From NCBI RefSeq assembly GCF_000971965.1, contig NZ_LAQP01000001.1, positions 849,973-913,972 on the forward strand: DNA of 64,000 nucleotides. Direction: 5' to 3'. Shown here piece by piece: positions 63,030 through 64,000 of this stretch; the first letter of the stretch is position 1; every line of letters starts with the position of its first letter. Under the pieces are notes generated by a model. The model searched no databases, was not told where the DNA came from, and saw only the letters and a list, made by a program, of their open reading frames with translations. The position numbers and the translations under genes are program-made. The stretch is from Paenibacillus wulumuqiensis (GTDB lineage: Bacteria > Bacillota > Bacilli > Paenibacillales > Paenibacillaceae).

Positions 63030-63974
63030 TTGATTATTGCTACTGATCATTTCAAAAATTACATTACAAAGTACACACACTACTTATATGTTGAGAAAAA
63101 CCTTTCTCCTAAATCCATCAAAGCGTATCTCTCCGATCTTAATATGTTAGTTGATTGGCTTACCGAACAAGAATATGCTCATATCAATGAGGAAATTATT
63201 CATATGTACTTTACTTACCTCAGCCAAAATAACGCATTGAAAGACTCAACCATTAAAAGAAAATACATTACATTTAAAAGTTTCTTTGCTTATCTTGCGC
63301 ATAAAAAATGGATTGAGTCCTCACCTCTCATTGATCTGGGCAAAAAGTTTAAAACGGCCAAAAGGATACCGAAAACACTGCCTGTACATGAAATTCGGCG
63401 GCTGCTTGCTGCTCCTCAACAAGACCGTACCAAATTAAAAACGCCATTTCATACACGGTTGAGTGTACGAAATGACGCTATTATTGACCTTTTGTTCTCT
63501 ACAGGTATCCGTATTGGTGAATTGGTACAGATTAGTCTTACAGATATCGACCTGCGTAACCGTTCCATCGTTATTTTTGGCAAAGGACGAAAAGAGAGGC
63601 TATTGTACCTATCCAGCAAAGAGCTGCTTGATAAAATTCAAGCATGGCTGCAAATCAGGCATGAATTTAGTCCTACATGTAATGCACTGTTTTTAAATAA
63701 ATATGGCGACCGATTATCGATATATGGAATCGAAGATATTTTCGCCAAGTACAAAAAATTAGCGAAGATTACAGACAGTGCAACCCCCCATTATTTGCGA
63801 CATTCATTCGCTACCCAGTTGCTGGAAAATGGAGCGGATTTACGCGCAGTACAAGAGATACTTGGACATTCCAGTGTGAGCACAACAGAAATTTATACGG
63901 AAGTTTCGATAAAAAGAAAACGTGCAATTTTAGCAAAATTTAACCCGAGAAATAAAATAGAAACCTCCAAATAA
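63030..63974 (+). CDS. Tyrosine recombinase, XerC/XerD-like
   Basis: A 314-residue site-specific recombinase. The N-terminal SAM-like DNA-binding domain (ITKYTHYLYVEKNLSPKSIK) precedes the catalytic domain: Arg in STGIRIGELVQI, Lys in FGKGRKER, HYLRHSFATQLLENGADLRA with the His and second Arg, LGHSSVSTTEIYTEV with the last His and the nucleophilic Tyr. The start is a TTG at 63030 with GGAGG 7 bases upstream. The upstream ATG at 62988 has no such site. The gene is AT-rich compared with its neighbours, suggesting transfer. It may be a solitary integrase rather than the chromosomal dimer resolvase. Confidence 0.9.
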   Translation: MIIATDHFKNYITKYTHYLYVEKNLSPKSIKAYLSDLNMLVDWLTEQEYAHINEEIIHMYFTYLSQNNALKDSTIKRKYITFKSFFAYLAHKKWIESSPLIDLGKKFKTAKRIPKTLPVHEIRRLLAAPQQDRTKLKTPFHTRLSVRNDAIIDLLFSTGIRIGELVQISLTDIDLRNRSIVIFGKGRKERLLYLSSKELLDKIQAWLQIRHEFSPTCNALFLNKYGDRLSIYGIEDIFAKYKKLAKITDSATPHYLRHSFATQLLENGADLRAVQEILGHSSVSTTEIYTEVSIKRKRAILAKFNPRNKIETSK

Positions 63975-63991
63975 CTATGAATTATTTGGAG
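63965..63991 (+). terminator. Hairpin overlapping the recombinase stop codon
   Basis: CTCCAAATAA and TTATTTGGAG form a perfect 10-bp stem with a 7-base loop. The stop codon is inside the left arm. The T-run is weak, so it may be an mRNA-stability element. Confidence 0.5.
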
Positions 63992-64000
63992 ATGAAACTA

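Noticed and set aside
1..64000. CRISPR array, insertion sequence or prophage
   Set aside because: No spaced direct repeats, transposase or phage structural genes are visible. The only mobile-element gene is the tyrosine recombinase at the right edge.

Overview
The window looks like chromosome from a Gram-positive, Paenibacillus-like member of the Firmicutes. Strong AGGAGG ribosome binding sites are common, and GTG and TTG starts recur. The gene content is Bacillus/Paenibacillus in type: odhAB, an OpuD-like transporter, a DbpA/YxiN helicase, DUF4003, an S-layer-homology protein, and several ABC sugar or solute importers with LacI or GntR regulators. No rRNA, CRISPR array or insertion sequence is visible. 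One tRNA-like remnant is present.

Region by region. 1-9400: the 5' end of an alcohol dehydrogenase, an aminoglycoside-phosphotransferase-like kinase, an isochorismatase-like hydrolase with a TTG start, truA, an amino acid permease, an AT-rich island with an orphan Imm5-like immunity gene, a DUF4003 protein, and a membrane glycosyltransferase followed directly by a lipoprotein. 9400-16900: mostly single genes, namely a general-stress flavin-binding protein, an ArsR/DUF2087 regulator with a 44-bp palindromic operator, a divergent VOC/WYL-regulator pair, an acetyltransferase gene broken by an internal deletion, small membrane proteins and a small lipoprotein. 16900-28300: RNA metabolism (dbpA, rlmD), two tandem CxxC-20-CxxC proteins, nitroreductase, DIP1984 and CYTH proteins, DUF2809, an aldo/keto reductase, a sugar porter and an acetyltransferase. 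28300-34800: a BCCT osmolyte transporter with a long leader, then odhA-odhB. 36300-44700: a carbohydrate operon running leftward (lacI, two duplicated binding proteins, two permeases, a GH94 phosphorylase). Its promoter carries a perfect cre match and two LacI-type operators. 44700-47950: small proteins, a lactonase and an SLH protein.

48050-52900 is a rightward MarR-led block: an MhqR-like regulator, pirin, DoxX, quinone oxidoreductase, SDR and a GDSL esterase. Two nearly identical 20-bp dyads, one at the regulator promoter and one before doxX, point to a quinone/electrophile-stress regulon. 54245-62400 is a leftward eight-gene cluster: a complete ABC importer with its own ATPase, a 528-aa and a 151-aa protein that I do not recognise, a CehA/McbA-type PHP metallohydrolase and a GntR/UTRA regulator. 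A GntR-like inverted repeat lies before the first gene. This cluster is the best candidate here for an undescribed uptake-and-hydrolysis pathway. The window ends with a tyrosine recombinase in AT-rich DNA, preceded by a 15-bp-stem hairpin.

All family assignments come from reading motifs by eye. No database search was run.
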